From the NCBI GenBank assembly GCA_018806915.1, contig JAGKQI010000064.1:1302001-1366000 (forward strand): a stretch of DNA of 64,000 nt, in the 5' to 3' direction. The translations under genes and the position numbers were made by a program. Origin of the DNA: Phytophthora colocasiae. Its lineage: Eukaryota; Oomycota; Peronosporomycetes; Peronosporales; Peronosporaceae. Shown here in pieces: positions 41,031-53,530 of the stretch. Numbering within the stretch: the first letter of the stretch is position 1; each line of letters begins with the position of its first letter. The notes below the pieces were generated by a model that worked only from the letters and a program-made list of their open reading frames with translations, was not told where the DNA came from and did no database searches.

Positions 41031-44000
41031 ATGTTCTACGGTGGTGGAGGCGACAAGAGCTCCTCAAAGCGCGACAAGGCACTGACAGTCGTGCGTTACC
41101 ATTGTAGTATCTGCAGAATGAAGGTCTTTTCATTTCACTAACTTCTCCCTCGCAGGTAGCAGGCCCCCACGCCCAGAGCAATGGCTGCGTCGTGTGCGGC
41201 TCTGACCAGAACGGAGACAGCATCCTTCTCTGCGACGGATGTGACGGCGAGTACCACATCTACTGCCTCGTTCCACCGCTCACTGAGATCCCAGCTGGAG
41301 ATTTCTACTGCAAGAAATGCACAGACGCCAATTTGGCCAAGCGCAAGGCTGCGGCTGAAGGAGCTGCAATGGCCACACCAGCCGTAACAGGACCAGCTTC
41401 ATCCCCAGCCTCCAGTCATTCAATGACAGCCCATCCTGCACCTCCAGTCGCTGCTGCCTCTGCTGCTGCTGTCCCAGCCAAACCTACTATCCTCATGAAG
41501 GAGTCCAAGTACAGGGGAGTGTCCAAAGTCTCTATGAAAGGAGTCAAGAAGCCGTTCATGGCGAAGCTATGGCAGGGCTCCAAGTACTTGCAATTGGGAA
41601 CCTTCAGTAGCGAGATTGAGGCAGCCCACGCCTACGACAAGGCCGCACTCGTGCACTATGGAGAGAGCGCGCAGCTAAACTTTCCGCACTTGCACAGCAG
41701 CTTCGTCCGTCCAGAGGTGGCTCTTAGTGTACGAGCTCAAGCTCCGAGCGTTCCAGCATTGCCTGGCGCTGTGCCGCTCCCTGCTCGCCCTGCATCTGCT
41801 GATATGTATACGTCTCCTGGGCGGGGTCGAGGCAGAGGCCGTGGACGTGGTCGAGGTCGCGGACGTGGTAAACGCTCTCAAGATTCCTCTCCTGATACTC
41901 AGACAGCTGCTACTCCCGTAGATACAAAACGCCGCAAGATGGAAAACACAACAGTAGCGGCAGGTTCGTTCAAGCTGAAGACACCTAGCGTTCCGGCAAA
42001 GAAATATCTCGGCGTCCAGGTGCATCGCGTGTATGCGCACGCCCAAATTCACGTGAACGGTCAAGTCGTCAATTTGGGCACTTTTGCTACGGCTAAGGAT
42101 GCAGCTATGGCGTATGACAAGGCGGCATTAAGATCCTTCGGAGGAACGTCTGGTTCCAGTACTGATGAAATCGTTCTCAATTTTCCAGAGAAACGTGACG
42201 AGTTGCTAAAACAGTTGATGGAGGAGGAGAACCAGAAAATGGCGCGGCAGACGAGCGTGTCGAGTTATGCCAGCCGCAGTGCCCAGAACGCCAAGTACAA
42301 TTTGTCCATTATGAAGCTCAACTCGTGGATGTCAAAGCTTCAGCGATCGGTGAAGATGGTGGAAGCATCTCAGAGAGTGCAGTGGGGTTTGCACCCGAAA
42401 ACCGAGGAGGATCAAGAAGAAAAGCAGGAAGAGGATACTTCTGGCTTGTCTGCGTTGGTGAAGACTGAAATATTTGGCTCTGGACCGACTATCAAAACCG
42501 ATTTCACGACGCGGGACCAGAAACTCAGACAGAGTAAACGAGAAATCCAAGAAGCTATCGCGCTGATGATCGAAGAGCTAAAGATTTACGCAGCAGACGC
42601 GCCGGTGGACCCGCTTTTCCAACCGCCGCCTCGCTCCGCACCAGTGCTCGATTTAATGTCCACTTCCCGGCATTTGAAGTTGATCAGCGCTATTAACGAC
42701 CTCGCCCACTTGAAGGTCAAGGTGGATGGAAAAGATTCAAGAGCTGTGGTTGATGGACTTTTCGAAAAGAAGTTGCAAACAGTTGTGGATTATCGTGCTC
42801 GTCTTCAGATGTCGAGTAATAACGAGAAGCAAAAGCTGGCGAATTTCTTGCACGACTTGGAGACTGCATCATCAATTAGCCCGAGCAGCTCAGCAACTGT
42901 ACCTCCCGGTAATGTGGGTTTGGCAAAGCAGGTGACTGAAAGCTCCAAGAAGTCTGCTATTTTGAAAAACGCAAAGTACGTCAAGCGGAAAATTCTGGTT
43001 TCGAGGCCTCAGAAAGCAGCAGAATGCGCCAAGCCCGATGAAACGCACAAGGAGCCGTCGAAGCAAACTAGCGGAATGGACCAGGAGATGAAAGAGGAAC
43101 TTCCCGTGGTCACAGACAAAGCAGACTCGAGTTCTTCAGCTGCTGTGAAGGTGGAAGTGGTTGCTCTTGATAATCAAACCGTTTCAGAGGACTCGACAGG
43201 TGCACTGGACAAAAGAATTGCGGACGCGTCAGCAGCATCTACTCAAAAAGAATCTTCCATTGTGGCGGCGGCCGAGAAAAATGCAAGTAATGCTGAGGCA
43301 CCTCCAGTTTCGCAAGATGTGATTAGCGACAATGAATCAGCACGCGTGGAAACGAACAATGTGGTAGATTCTACTGAGCCAGCAGGCAGTGAAAGCAATC
43401 CTGAACAGGAATCTAAGGAGAGTAGCGAGGAGGACAAGACTGAACAGAAGGCTTCCGTAAGCCAGATTGAAGCTGGTCAATCTGACAAGACAGACACGGA
43501 GAAGCGTGACGGTGAGAACCCTGCTGACCCACTGACAACCAAGTCTCAAGAGGAAACATCATCCGAAAGCAAGGCAGCTAGTATTGAGAATGAGCCTGAC
43601 GCTCCCAAGAATGATGATGATGTTGCCATGAAAGATGTTGGCGAGGCTTCTTCACCTACAGCAGTAGTAGCCCCCAAGGAAGATTTTGACTGGCAAGTTT
43701 GTCTGGCAGTTCAAGTGCCTGCAGTTCAGGGCAGCCCCACAGCAACTGGAGACTTGTGGCGGCTTCTTCCACTATCAAGCGACACTCAGATGGGAGAATT
43801 CATCGAAGATGTGTTTTTGACGGATCAAGAAGTTTCCGAAATTGAAATTTCGGAGGAGGAAGTTTGCTCGTCTTCTGCTGCTTCCGAAGGGAAGACTGCA
43901 TGGATGCAGCATTTACGCCAGTTGCACGATGAAGAAAACCAAGTGCGACAGCAGATTCAGCGAGAAACGAATCACCAGCATGCACTGCAAGGGATTATGA

Positions 44001-46834
44001 AAATTGAGCAAGACCGGCTGATTGATTTATCGGGGGTTTACCGTGAAGCTATGGACAAGCTCAACACGAAAACGACTTCGGCGTTAAAGAATCACGCGCG
44101 CGTGAGCCAGGACGCGCAATTGGTGAAGTTGATGCAGCATTCTTTCAACCCGATTCTTGGCGACCTTCTCGACAAATGCGAAGAAGCATTGTTGAACTGC
44201 TTCCAGAAACTTTCACTTCGCTTCGAGGACTTCTCTCAGGAATTTGAATACTACCGAAATGCGCTGCTCAGTTTGACTAGAGCTTCAGGAAAGGAGATTA
44301 CTACGGAGGATGGTCGTTCCAGCCCTGTCGATGCTTCGGACCTGGTTCTGGATGACAATAGTGTTACAATTAAGCGTGAGAATATCGAGAAAGTCACGGG
44401 TGAAGCCACAAACCCCACACTAACGTCGTCAAGTGACGTAGTGGAGCTTGTGGACGACAGTGAAGCTATTACAGTGGATGAGAGTGGCGAATTTGACGAT
44501 TTGGGCGACAGTTCTGGATTACGAGAGGCCTACATCTCCTTTTACATGGGCGAAATGGAGAGTCTATGGAAAGAGAGAAGCTCTTCACTTGAAATGGTGC
44601 AAGCCATCCAGCGCTCACTCCTGCACAATTCACTTGAAATGAACAACGTGTCCACGGCGAAGCCAGTGGAGGAGCAGAAGACAGTGGGCGTGACATCGTC
44701 TGAAGATGCTGAAATGAAGGTGGAGGAACCGGCGGACGCCGAGAACAAGACGAACGATTCTGAAGCTAAGGCAGTCGGGTCTGATGCAAATTTGCAAGTA
44801 ACGTCTGCAGATGCGACAGTGGTGGCTACAGAACCATCAGGTGAGAGTGCTGATGCAGATAAGGCGAAAGAAAAGCCCGTGGAAGCAACTTCCCCAGTTG
44901 TTGTGTCGTCCAGAACTGAGAGCAGCGAGGTAGTTGTGAAAACAGAACCGCAGGAGGAGACTTCTGGTAAATTCCGGCGGGAGCAGGAATTGCGGGAGGC
45001 AGTTCACTCATGTCTAGCTCAATGGCAGCGCATCCAGTGGCCGGTGGAGCTGAACTCGACGTTCCTCGCCCCCACAGCTCATTCCTCGAGTGAGTCTTCT
45101 TCGATCAAGATTGAACTTCCGACAGATGGAGTAAGAACTGATCTTGAGTCGCCGTACAGCGTGATGGACGAGTTGAAACGTGTGATGATCGACTTGACAC
45201 AAGACCAGGTGATCCCGACCCCGGTGCCAGTTGAGCCGACGACGTTGGTGATGTATCACCCTGTGTTTATCAACCACCAGACTCCAAAGAACCACCCGGA
45301 GTGCCCTGAGCGCATGGATGTGAGTGCCGTTTCTTGTCTTGTTGTTTATATGAGGTACTGGTTTCTGACTGTGCTTTGTCTTATTTTCCTGAAGCGCGTC
45401 GTGAACATTTTGAATTCGCTGGTCAAAAAACACCAAGAAACGCTAAAGCTAGACCGTTTGTCAATGTCACCAGAAGAGTTGTGTCCACCAGAGACGACAC
45501 TGCTGATGGTACATTCGCCGACGTACTTGCGGCAACTGAAGGAGCGGTCGATGGAAGCTGGTTCGCAGTCAACGTCGTCGCCCACCGCTTCGTCGCCTTC
45601 ATCTCGTGCTCTTGTGTTTGAATCTGACTCTGGTATCCGGGAAGAAACTCCCAAGCGTGGTGGCAGGAAGAAAAATGGGCGCCCGCCGCTTGTTGGAGCT
45701 TTCGGCGCTGCTAGTCTGGAGCAGAATGGCGTTGAGCTGGACACTTTTGTGAGCAGCAAGTCATGGGATGTGGCTCGCGCAGCCGCTGGAACTGTTTGCC
45801 TTGCAGTTGATCGCGTTGTGCGCAAGGAATTCCACAACGCGGTGTGTTTGGTACGTCCCCCGGGACACCACGTTGGGCGTCACGGCCGAACAGAGACTGC
45901 TCCGTCCTCCGGCTTTTGCTTGTTGAACAACGTGGTGATCGGCGCGACACATGCGAGACTGTACCCGTGGATCCGTAAGGTGGCAGTGCTGGACTGGGAC
46001 ATCCACCATGGGAATGGCACGGAGGAGCTGCTGAAGGATGACCCAGACGCATTCTTTGCGTCCATCCACCTCTACTCGTCCGGGAAGTACTTCCCTGGCA
46101 CAGGCAAATCTTGCCAGACGGGTAACCGAGTCAACGTTGCGCTGGAGAACACGGGTGCTGGAAGCGGCTCCCAGGCTTTCCGAGCGGCTCTGCAGTTGAA
46201 GGTTCTACCGGCCATGCGTGCTTTCCAGCCCGACATCATCTTCATCTCGGCAGGCTTCGATGGTCACCGCGACGACATCTTGGGCGGTGTGGCGGCTGTG
46301 AACAACCCGAACGTGCCCGCTGGATACGTGGAAGAGGACTACGCGTGGGCTACGCTAGAAGTGCTCAAGCTGGCTGCGGAGGTGTGCGACGGCCGCGTGG
46401 TTTCGGTGCTCGAGGGTGGCTACGATGTGCGGCAAGAGACAAACTCACTGGCCAAATCTGTGGCGGCGCATGTGGCCGCTATCTCTGCGTATGAAGCTGC
46501 TCGGAGAAAGACAGGGGACAATATCACTGGGGACGTGGAGATGAAGGAGGAGGAGACAGCTATTGCTCCCAGTTCTACCGTCAAGACGGAGGAGCATCCA
46601 GTCAAGAAGGAGCCCACAGGTCTGCTAGAGAAGCTGCTGGACACCAATTTGGACAGCGGTGACGTGATCATCATTGAGATCCACAATGCTGAAGTTGACG
46701 ACGTGGAGGATGAAGACACAGGTGAAGAAGATGACGATGGCGACGTGGCCATGGAAGACGCCGAACCCGAGAGTGAGGAGCCTCAACACGATAAGGACTC
46801 GCACTCGATGGAGATTGATGACAGTCATAGTTGA
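41031..46834 (+). CDS. PHD-AP2-AP2-histone deacetylase fusion protein
   Basis: Three exons are proposed, 41031-41090, 41156-45319 and 45395-46834, giving about 1887 residues. The PHD finger (C31, C34, C46, C49, H54, C57, C72, C75) should read histone tails. Two AP2-like domains follow at about 138-200 (SKYRGVSKVS, LGTFSSEIEAAHAYDKAA) and 302-370 (KKYLGVQVHR, NLGTFATAKDAAMAYDKAA), with an RG-repeat tract between them (41818-41872). A long acidic, Ser-rich middle follows. The class II HDAC domain is about 1386-1766, with RPPGHHVGRHG, LDWDIHHGNGT, SAGFDGHRDD and LEGGYDV, so the catalytic His pair and zinc ligands are kept. The 75-bp second intron (GTGAGT...GAAG) is in frame without stops; splicing restores CPERMDRVVNIL. 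The tail is highly acidic. It is probably nuclear. Confidence 0.88.
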
Positions 46835-46950
46835 AGTGGCCTTGCCGTTGTTTCTTATTGGACATAAATTGATTTTTGTTGTAGCCAATCCCAATCTGTA
46901 AAATTTGCAAAACTACCTCTTCAGTCACGAACCTACCGTCCCCGTTGACA

Positions 46951-48264
46951 ATGAGCGACCCGTTCTACCTAGCGGACATCCTCTTGGGGCGTGTGGGCGT
47001 ACTGCGCTCCACAGCTGAGAGCATCATTCTGGAGCTATGTGAGGCACAGGCCAAGCTGGAGCCTGGTCAGGCCTCAGATGATGCACTGCGTCTGGCCATT
47101 AAGAATAAGCTGGAGCGTGTGCAGACCAACCTTAAGTTGTTGCGCAAGCTCGTCCCTGAGTTCGGTACTACCCCCTCATTCGTTCTACCCTGATTAAGTA
47201 AGAACACACTCTAATTGTCCTAAAAATGCACTACAGATGGCAAGACGAAACCCATTGAGACTGTCAACCAGGCGCACCGCAACCTCATGCTCGAGTACCA
47301 CTGGAAGAACCTGGTACAGGACATGGGCTCCAAGGCTCAGGCTGTGTATCTGGAGCAACTGGGCGGTACATTCCCCCGTCTCGAGATGCTGGGGGACGTA
47401 CGCTGTCCACCTACCCCCAGTAGCCTTTTCGTGCCTAAGTCCCACAAACGCGGCCGAGTCTTCGACCCGTACGGTGAGAAGCAGCCAGCCACGCTCAACG
47501 AGATGATGGACTACATGATGGCCAAAAACCGCAAACTCAAGTTCTTCAAACACGCCGAGACCACACGTGGTGGACGCCGAGTCATCAAGTCGATCAAGTG
47601 CGAGATCAACAAGGAGGTGACGGTGCATCTGAGCTTTTGTCCGCCAATTCCGGAGAACGGACCTAGTGGCGAATCAGGTGTGGCTGCCAGCCCCATGACC
47701 CCGTCAACACCTACTTCTCCTGCCTTTGCCGGTGGTCGACTACGTAGTACACGCAACAAACACAAAAAGCAGCAACAACAGCTCGTGAAGAAGAAAAAAG
47801 GAGACATGCTCACGAAGGCCAAGCTCGCAGCAGAGGAAGCCACCAAAATGGAGATGGAAGAGCTGAAAGTGCGCATTACAGAGGCGCGTGAAGCCATTAA
47901 GGAACAGGAGCAAGCTCGAGCTGCTGGCTTACAGGTTACCAAGTACATCCAGCGGATGTCCATCTTCCCGTACAATGAAGACGCTCCGCTTGGCGCGTGG
48001 TCCGAGTCATCGCACAACCTTTTCCGTCTCGTCACGCTTCATGGTCGCAAAGCTCTGGACCATTTCCGTAAGCAGCACCCGGAGACGTGTTTCTATCATC
48101 TCTTCGCATGGCTTGGTTACTACGACAAGATCTACCAGACGCCATGCTCATTCTGCAAGAAGCTGCTAGCTAAGGAGAGCGAGGAATGGGCCTATGTGCC
48201 TCCGTCCTTCCGCGACTATGCTAACGGACAAGCTTTCCACTCCAAGTGTCTACCCATCGAGTAG
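46951..48264 (+). CDS. MED27: Mediator complex subunit 27-like protein
   Basis: Two exons, 46951-47164 and 47237-48264, give 413 residues. The 72-bp intron (GTACTA...CTACAG) is phase 1, and joining gives VPEFDGKTKPIE. The N-terminal helical part (ILLGRVGVLRSTAESIILEL) and the C-terminal Med27 module fit the family. The module runs through FYHLFAWLGYYDKIY, PCSFCKKLL, YVPPSFRDYAN and AFHSKC, giving a CX2C...HX3C zinc-like set. Med27 sits in the Mediator tail and links activators to RNA polymerase II. A Lys/Glu-rich coiled coil interrupts the middle. It begins 116 bp after the HDAC gene on the same strand. The chosen ATG is the first in frame. Confidence 0.75.
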
Positions 48265-48327
48265 TGGTAGATAAGTAGGTGATATCAACTGCAATGGAGA
48301 GATCACCTCTTGTGTATTGTCGTCTAC

Positions 48328-49221
48328 TTACTCGAGTCTGATAGGGAGCAAGCGACCGAAAGCTGGAGACTTCGCTTCATCGAATTGTTTCTCTGGTGGG
48401 ACCTGTAGTTCAATCCTAGTCGCTGCCAAATCTCGTGGAGTGACAGTAGCAGTAGACAGCGATGGTTGGTTCTTGGTGAGTTGGTTCTTGTTCACTAGCC
48501 CCATTGCATCGTACGCTTCAGCTACAAAAGCTGCATCATAATGAATTTTCTAGTTAAATCAACAAATCTCATCCAACGTAGAATTCTACCGCAACCCACC
48601 TGCACACGGGAACGAAGGTGCTGCATCAGACTTCGGCTTACGCATTTCTTCCGGGTTAATCAGCGCCAAGACCGTGTGACGCAATGAGATTCGACTAGTT
48701 CGACCCACATTCTCGGCGATGAAGGCATTGGCTGCTTCCTGCATCTCCTTAGAACGCTACAGCATATTATCAATGACAAAACTCCCACTACCTTTACCAA
48801 CTTCTCCTACCTCCATTTTCAGCGTCAACACTGAGATTTCCGTAGCTTCTGATGTCAACAGACGAGCGCTGTACGGTCGACACTGAACCTTGTCCAGCGT
48901 CTCCTCCACGATGAATTTGCGGCCCAAACGATCCACGTAGACCCATCCACAATGGTCGAAGCGTGGGCGAAGCTGCTGTCGAGTGATCCAAGTGTGCAGC
49001 GCTGCTAGAGGCTGCAACGCCGTCAATTTGCGCTGGAAGAAGACGAGATCCCCAGTCTCGAGCGTCTCCATGATGGTGTCGTCCATTGACCCAGGAATGA
49101 AATCGAGCGCCTCACCCCCAGGAGGTGCACGCACTTGGTGGCTCATGCGCGTGAGTGTCGCGTTGCCACTCCAAGCCGCTACGCCGACCAGCGGCAACAG
49201 CGCCAACGTCCGGGCAGCCAT
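48328..49221 (-). CDS. Permuted papain-like (NlpC/P60, YiiX-type) enzyme
   Basis: Three exons, 49221-48811, 48756-48600 and 48530-48328, give 256 residues; introns are 54 and 69 bp and all phases agree. An N-terminal hydrophobic stretch (LALLPLVGVAAW) may be a signal or anchor. The pattern is TGDLVFFQRK, then RFDHCGWVYVD with a candidate catalytic His, then a C-terminal FPCAAFVAEAYDAMGL with the candidate Cys created by splicing. This His-before-Cys order is that of permuted papain-fold enzymes such as YiiX/C92. The substrate could be a lipid, peptide or amide; I cannot say which. It is convergent with MED27, with 63 bp between stops. Confidence 0.5.
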
Positions 49222-49396
49222 GATTAACAGGGTAAAATGTGCGGTGAACGAATGAAAAATGCACGTCTATGAGCTGAAGTCTAGGATGGGATTTGCAACG
49301 GTCTCGAGGAATGACAAGTTGAGGATCGATTCATATTCACATTAAATCCACTGATAGACTGAGAACTACATGCTCTCTCGGTCGCCCGTCGGTACG

Positions 49397-50662
49397 TTAC
49401 TGTGTGACTGCATCGTCATCAAGGCCAGCGATCGTCTCCATCAACCGTTGCTTCTCCCCGCGGAAGAATGCGATGTCGCGTAGAACGTCTTGGTCCAGTT
49501 GGGGGCAGGTAGTTCCTGTCCGTGCAGCTAAAGCTGCAGAAGCCACGCCATTCCACGCGAGTTGCTGAGCCAGTTGCGAGATTGTCGTCACGACACCACG
49601 GAGTTCCGCCAGAAGCTTCAGACGACGATCTTCCTGAAGTGTCTGCGTTCGGAGACGGATGTATTCGTTCGCCACTTCACGGTCGCATTCGATCCGTGGG
49701 AGCTCCAGATCGTCCCTGGTGTCTTCAATCGTGACGATCACACTGTCAGATGTCGATGACTGAACCAGTGGCCTTACTTGCGGACTGGGTCTCTGCACCC
49801 CATTTCCAGTCGCTTGACTACTCTTCCAGCTCAATGGCTGAGGGTACCGCAGTGTTGACACTTGTTCACTAGTGATAACACCCACTTTGGCTGGCTGGAA
49901 TCGGCTGCTCGACTGGAGCAGCAGTTCTTCGTCCTCATTCGAATCCGCTGTATCGGACTCGTCACTAGACGTCGAAGAACTGTACTCGGGTTCTTCCAAA
50001 GCTCCGATACCGTCAACGCGACGTCGTTTGCGTGCATCTCCCTCTCCATTCACTCTGCATTGCTCTAACAATGTCTCAATGAACCTTGGATTGGATCGTA
50101 AAACGTCGTAGCAATGGTGGAAGTGGAACGACTCAAACTTGAGTTTAGGACGAGTTGAGTCCGTCTCCGAGCCGCCCGTGGGCGAGGGCGGACGCATGCG
50201 ACCCATGACGTACTGACGCACAGCAACTGCATTAATCTCGCTCCTCTCCTCCCGAAAGAGCTTTACCGCCTCTTTAATGGCCTTGGCAGGTTTCTTACCA
50301 CTCTTCTGTAGCTGCTCGTATTAAAAAGGTAACACAAGTACGTCAGCAAAAGTAAAGTGTACCCTACACCCAATTCCCCACCAGACCTTGTCAACAATCG
50401 ACGCAAACAGGACCATATCGGGGCGGATGCTTCGAGCCCAGCGCGTGTGCAACGAGCGAGCACTACGTCCAGCCACTATGAAGCCAGGTAGAATAGCCTG
50501 TTCAGCCGCCGCGAGCGCTTGGTAGCGCTGTTGCACACTCTTCCAGAGCGAACAGTTATCACTGAGCACGACGATTTCCCCTTGGTTGGCGAACACATCG
50601 AGCAACGCGTGGGCCAGACGCTTATCGTCTCCGTGCGTCCAGCGCTCTTTGCCTCGCCGCAT
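49397..50662 (-). CDS. SANT/Myb-like and NAM-associated-type protein, copy A
   Basis: Exon 1, 50662-50387, begins MRRGKERWTHGDDKRLAHALLD and contains a Myb/SANT-like trihelix (LHTRWARSIRPDMVLFASIVDK). Exon 2, about 50311-49397, continues KSGKKPAKAIKEAVKLFREE, then the FESFHFHHCYDVLRSNPRF region of plant-type NAM-associated proteins. A KRRR nuclear-localisation-like stretch, an acidic Ser-rich patch and a C-terminal helix (RLKLLAELRGVVTTISQLAQQL) follow. The intron acceptor is uncertain and the donor GTCTGG is unusual. It is a likely DNA-binding nuclear protein of transposase origin. A paralogue is next door with the same C-terminal block. Confidence 0.6.
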
Positions 50663-50939
50663 CTCTTTTTCTCTCCTCTTTTTCTCTCTCTTGAAGTATA
50701 AAAACCTATTCTGACGACAAGGAAACGATTGAAAATAGAAGAGGGACTAATACAAAAAACAAGACATCCATCCCTACTGTAGATGCAAAAGCTAGGCAGA
50801 AAATGTTGTGAACCCGCTCCATACTTTTCCCACACGTGTCTACCTAATACTTCTTACTTGACTTACATACAAACGGAAGTTTTGATGCCCTACATATCCT
50901 TATAGCAACTTGAAAAAAAAACACTACCGTACTTCCTCC

Positions 50940-52137
50940 TTAAGCCTGACCTTCGCTTGCGTCGAGTGCGCTAAGCTCCTGCATAAGTCGACGTTTCTGC
51001 TCGCGAAAAAAGCGTAGATCGTGTTGCACATCCTCCCTCAGTGTTGGATCCAGTCGGCTGCCTGCAGTCATCCCCATGGACGCCGCAGCACCGTTGTCGA
51101 GCTGGTTGGTGAGTTGCGAGATCGTTTCCACAATGCCACGCAACTCGGCCAGCAGTTTCAGACGGTAGTTGGCCTTCTGCTGCGACCGCTGCGTTCGAAT
51201 CACTTGGGCTGGGGCCGGGTGCACTCCGTTCGAGCGCTCTTGTGCAATTGGTTGTTGAACACCTCGTGATACAGGAGCAGCTGGGAAGACAACGCCCTTG
51301 GGGCCCAAGTTAGGCATTGGCACTCCTTCGTCGCTCGAGTCGTCACTTGGAGAACTTGAAGACGACGACGCAGATGCAGACGCCGAAGCGCGAGACGATA
51401 CGTCACTGCTTTTGCGACGTTTTGGGGTAGGCCCAGCACTCCCATCCGAAACTTCTGATCCATCGACCATCTCGATGTCAACAGCGCTCTTTGGCCGAGG
51501 GCCTCGGCGCTTCTGCGTTGACACCGCACGCGGCTTCTTCTCCGACAGAGCTGCTCGCATGAAGCGATTACTCGTTTTCAGCACTGGGATGCAGTGGGGA
51601 TAGCGGAATGTCGTGGGCTTGGTTCGTGGCTTCGGAGGCGGCTCTGTGTTCCCCAGATCGGCTTGGTGCTTTGCGTCGTTGTACACACGGAAGGCTTCGG
51701 CTTCTTCTTCCTGGCGGGTAACTTCAAAGCGGAGATTAGCCTCCCGCATGAAATCTTCCTCTTTCCATCCTTCATGTTCCTCTTTCTCCACCTGCAGTAG
51801 CAAGACAAGAAATTGTCCTATCAATCCCAATTTCCAGTAGTAAGACACATCCACGCACCTTCGCAAGGATCGATATGAAAAAAGCAGCTTCCGGACGGAT
51901 AAACGACGACCAATGGGTCTGTAGAGCGCCACCAGCACGTGGAGCCGCCGTGGGGTCTTCTTCCGCCGCCAGGTCCGCGTAGTACGTGAACACACGAGTC
52001 CACATATTCTTGACGTGCTCCATGCCATTGTCATCCTGTGTAGCCATCACGAAGGCGCGGCACAGACGGATATCGTCCTCATTGGACCATGCAGCTTTGC
52101 TCTTGCGGCGGTTGTTTGACGTAGGCGACGACGACAT
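50940..52137 (-). CDS. SANT/Myb-like and NAM-associated-type protein, copy B
   Basis: Exons 52137-51859 and 51791-50940 give 376 residues; the 67-bp intron (GTGCGT...CTGCAG) is phase 0. The trihelix part reads WSNEDDIRLCRAFVMATQD, NMWTRVFTYYADLA and LQTHWSSFIRPEAAFF, ending SILAK and then VEKEEHEGWKEEDF. The middle has FRYPHCIPVLKTSNRF, a KRRK basic patch and a long Ser/Ala run. The C-terminal block RLKLLAELRGIVETISQL and RFFREQKRRLMQEL nearly repeats that of copy A, so the two are tandem duplicates. Family role: DNA binding, target unknown. Confidence 0.65.
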
Positions 52138-53460
52138 TCGCTCCGGTAGCTTTTACGTCGAGAAGGAATGATGCGGAAATGGAATCTTCAAAAACGTACT
52201 TTCATCAAGCATACAAAAATCAAGAGAACCGATTAGAGGTAATAGAGAGATCTGTACAGATTCTACACATACACAGGATGTGTGTGTTCAGGTACCGTAC
52301 CGTAACGACGTGCCGTAGGAATCTGTTGACGAGTTACAGCTTATTGCATTTTTTTCTGTGATGATGCTAGGAAGTTGTGGGTGAAGTACATGTACTTCGA
52401 AGTGTATTCGAAGTACAGAAACACAGACGCAACGCACTCAGCGCCAAAGCGTTTGACATAACCGAAACATGCATAGAAATCGGTCTGAGCCGAAAATCAA
52501 GAGCTAACGTAACGATACCTATGGAAAATCTCAAACAACCACGGAGCCACTACAATACAATGTACATGCAGCAACGTAGAACAGCAGAAAACCTGTTTTC
52601 GAAGATAAACAACAACCCCACGAAGGCTTTGATGTTGTAAAATCGAACCACGAAATAGTGAGCTACACAAACCAATGCTGGTTGTCAGCGATCAATTGAG
52701 CGGTACGTAGTTGTTGAGACTGCCGTGGCCACATGTCGGGGGTCTAAAGACTGCGGACTGGAATTGTTGATACGTGGATTGGTGAGTAACCTTCGGTTCC
52801 CACTGATGAAAGGTGATTGCAAAAGTGTTCACCTTCTTATAATGCCTCCCCTCCAATTATACCGCGACTTCGACGAATGTCAGCTTACCACCTTGTACAC
52901 AGCCGCACTTGTCGATTCTAATTGTACAGCGACAAACTACAGCTCATGGTACACTGTAAAAGGACTACAGTGTACTTAAGTATCACAGTCTAGGAGAGCT
53001 GCGGCTATCCAAAGAAAATTACCAGTTGAGGCACGCGCTTGATTCAGGAAATGAGATCTTGATTTTCTGCCACACTCGCACTGCGTCATTTCAAGCGACG
53101 GCGGAGATTACATGAACCGGTGATACCGGTCCGATGTACACTGGCAAAGTGTGGCACTGCACCGTCGCATGTTATTAAGCACTGAAAGCTCTCACTGAGA
53201 GCCTCTCACTACACGGCCGTTGAGAACCATCTTCGACTACGTGTCTTCGACTACGTGTTCCATGCCTTACGTGTTCGTCTTGTTTGTCTGTAAAGACTAC
53301 CTCTACCGCTCTCGCGCATGCTGCACTGGGCCCGCATGTTGGCTTGGATCCGATCGATAGGATATCGCCTGCTGTCTGGTTCAACAAAATGGCTTCGAAT
53401 GAGCTGTTCCATAAAAAAAGCAGATTAGATTAGATTTGCTTCCGTTACAGAAATCCTAAC
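52138..53460. other. Intergenic region, no gene recognised
   Basis: No coding potential seen. A 16-bp palindrome, GAAGTACATGTACTTC, lies at 52383-52398. The end nearest the Fanzor gene is AT-rich with short T/A runs and may include the outer end of that element. Confidence 0.5.
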
Positions 53461-53530
53461 AAAAAGCTAGCTAGCTAGCTTCTGTCGCTTCCACGCTGTA
53501 ACCCGTGGTGTTCAAGCTGTCCCTGTCGTT
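53461..53530 (-). ncRNA. Candidate guide-RNA scaffold 3' of the Fanzor ORF
   Basis: Directly downstream of the Fanzor stop, the minus strand folds into nested stems. An outer AGCTT...AAGCT encloses an inner CCACG (53508-53504) paired with CGTGG (53495-53491) around an 8-nt loop. GCTAGCTAGCT follows. TnpB and Fanzor systems take their omega RNA from the 3' end of the ORF and the adjoining non-coding sequence, with the guide at the outer end. Position and strand fit; the fold is short and unproven. Confidence 0.35.

Noticed and set aside
45334..45621. 95-codon plus-strand ORF inside the HDAC gene
   Set aside because: Out-of-frame shadow spanning the second intron and exon 3.
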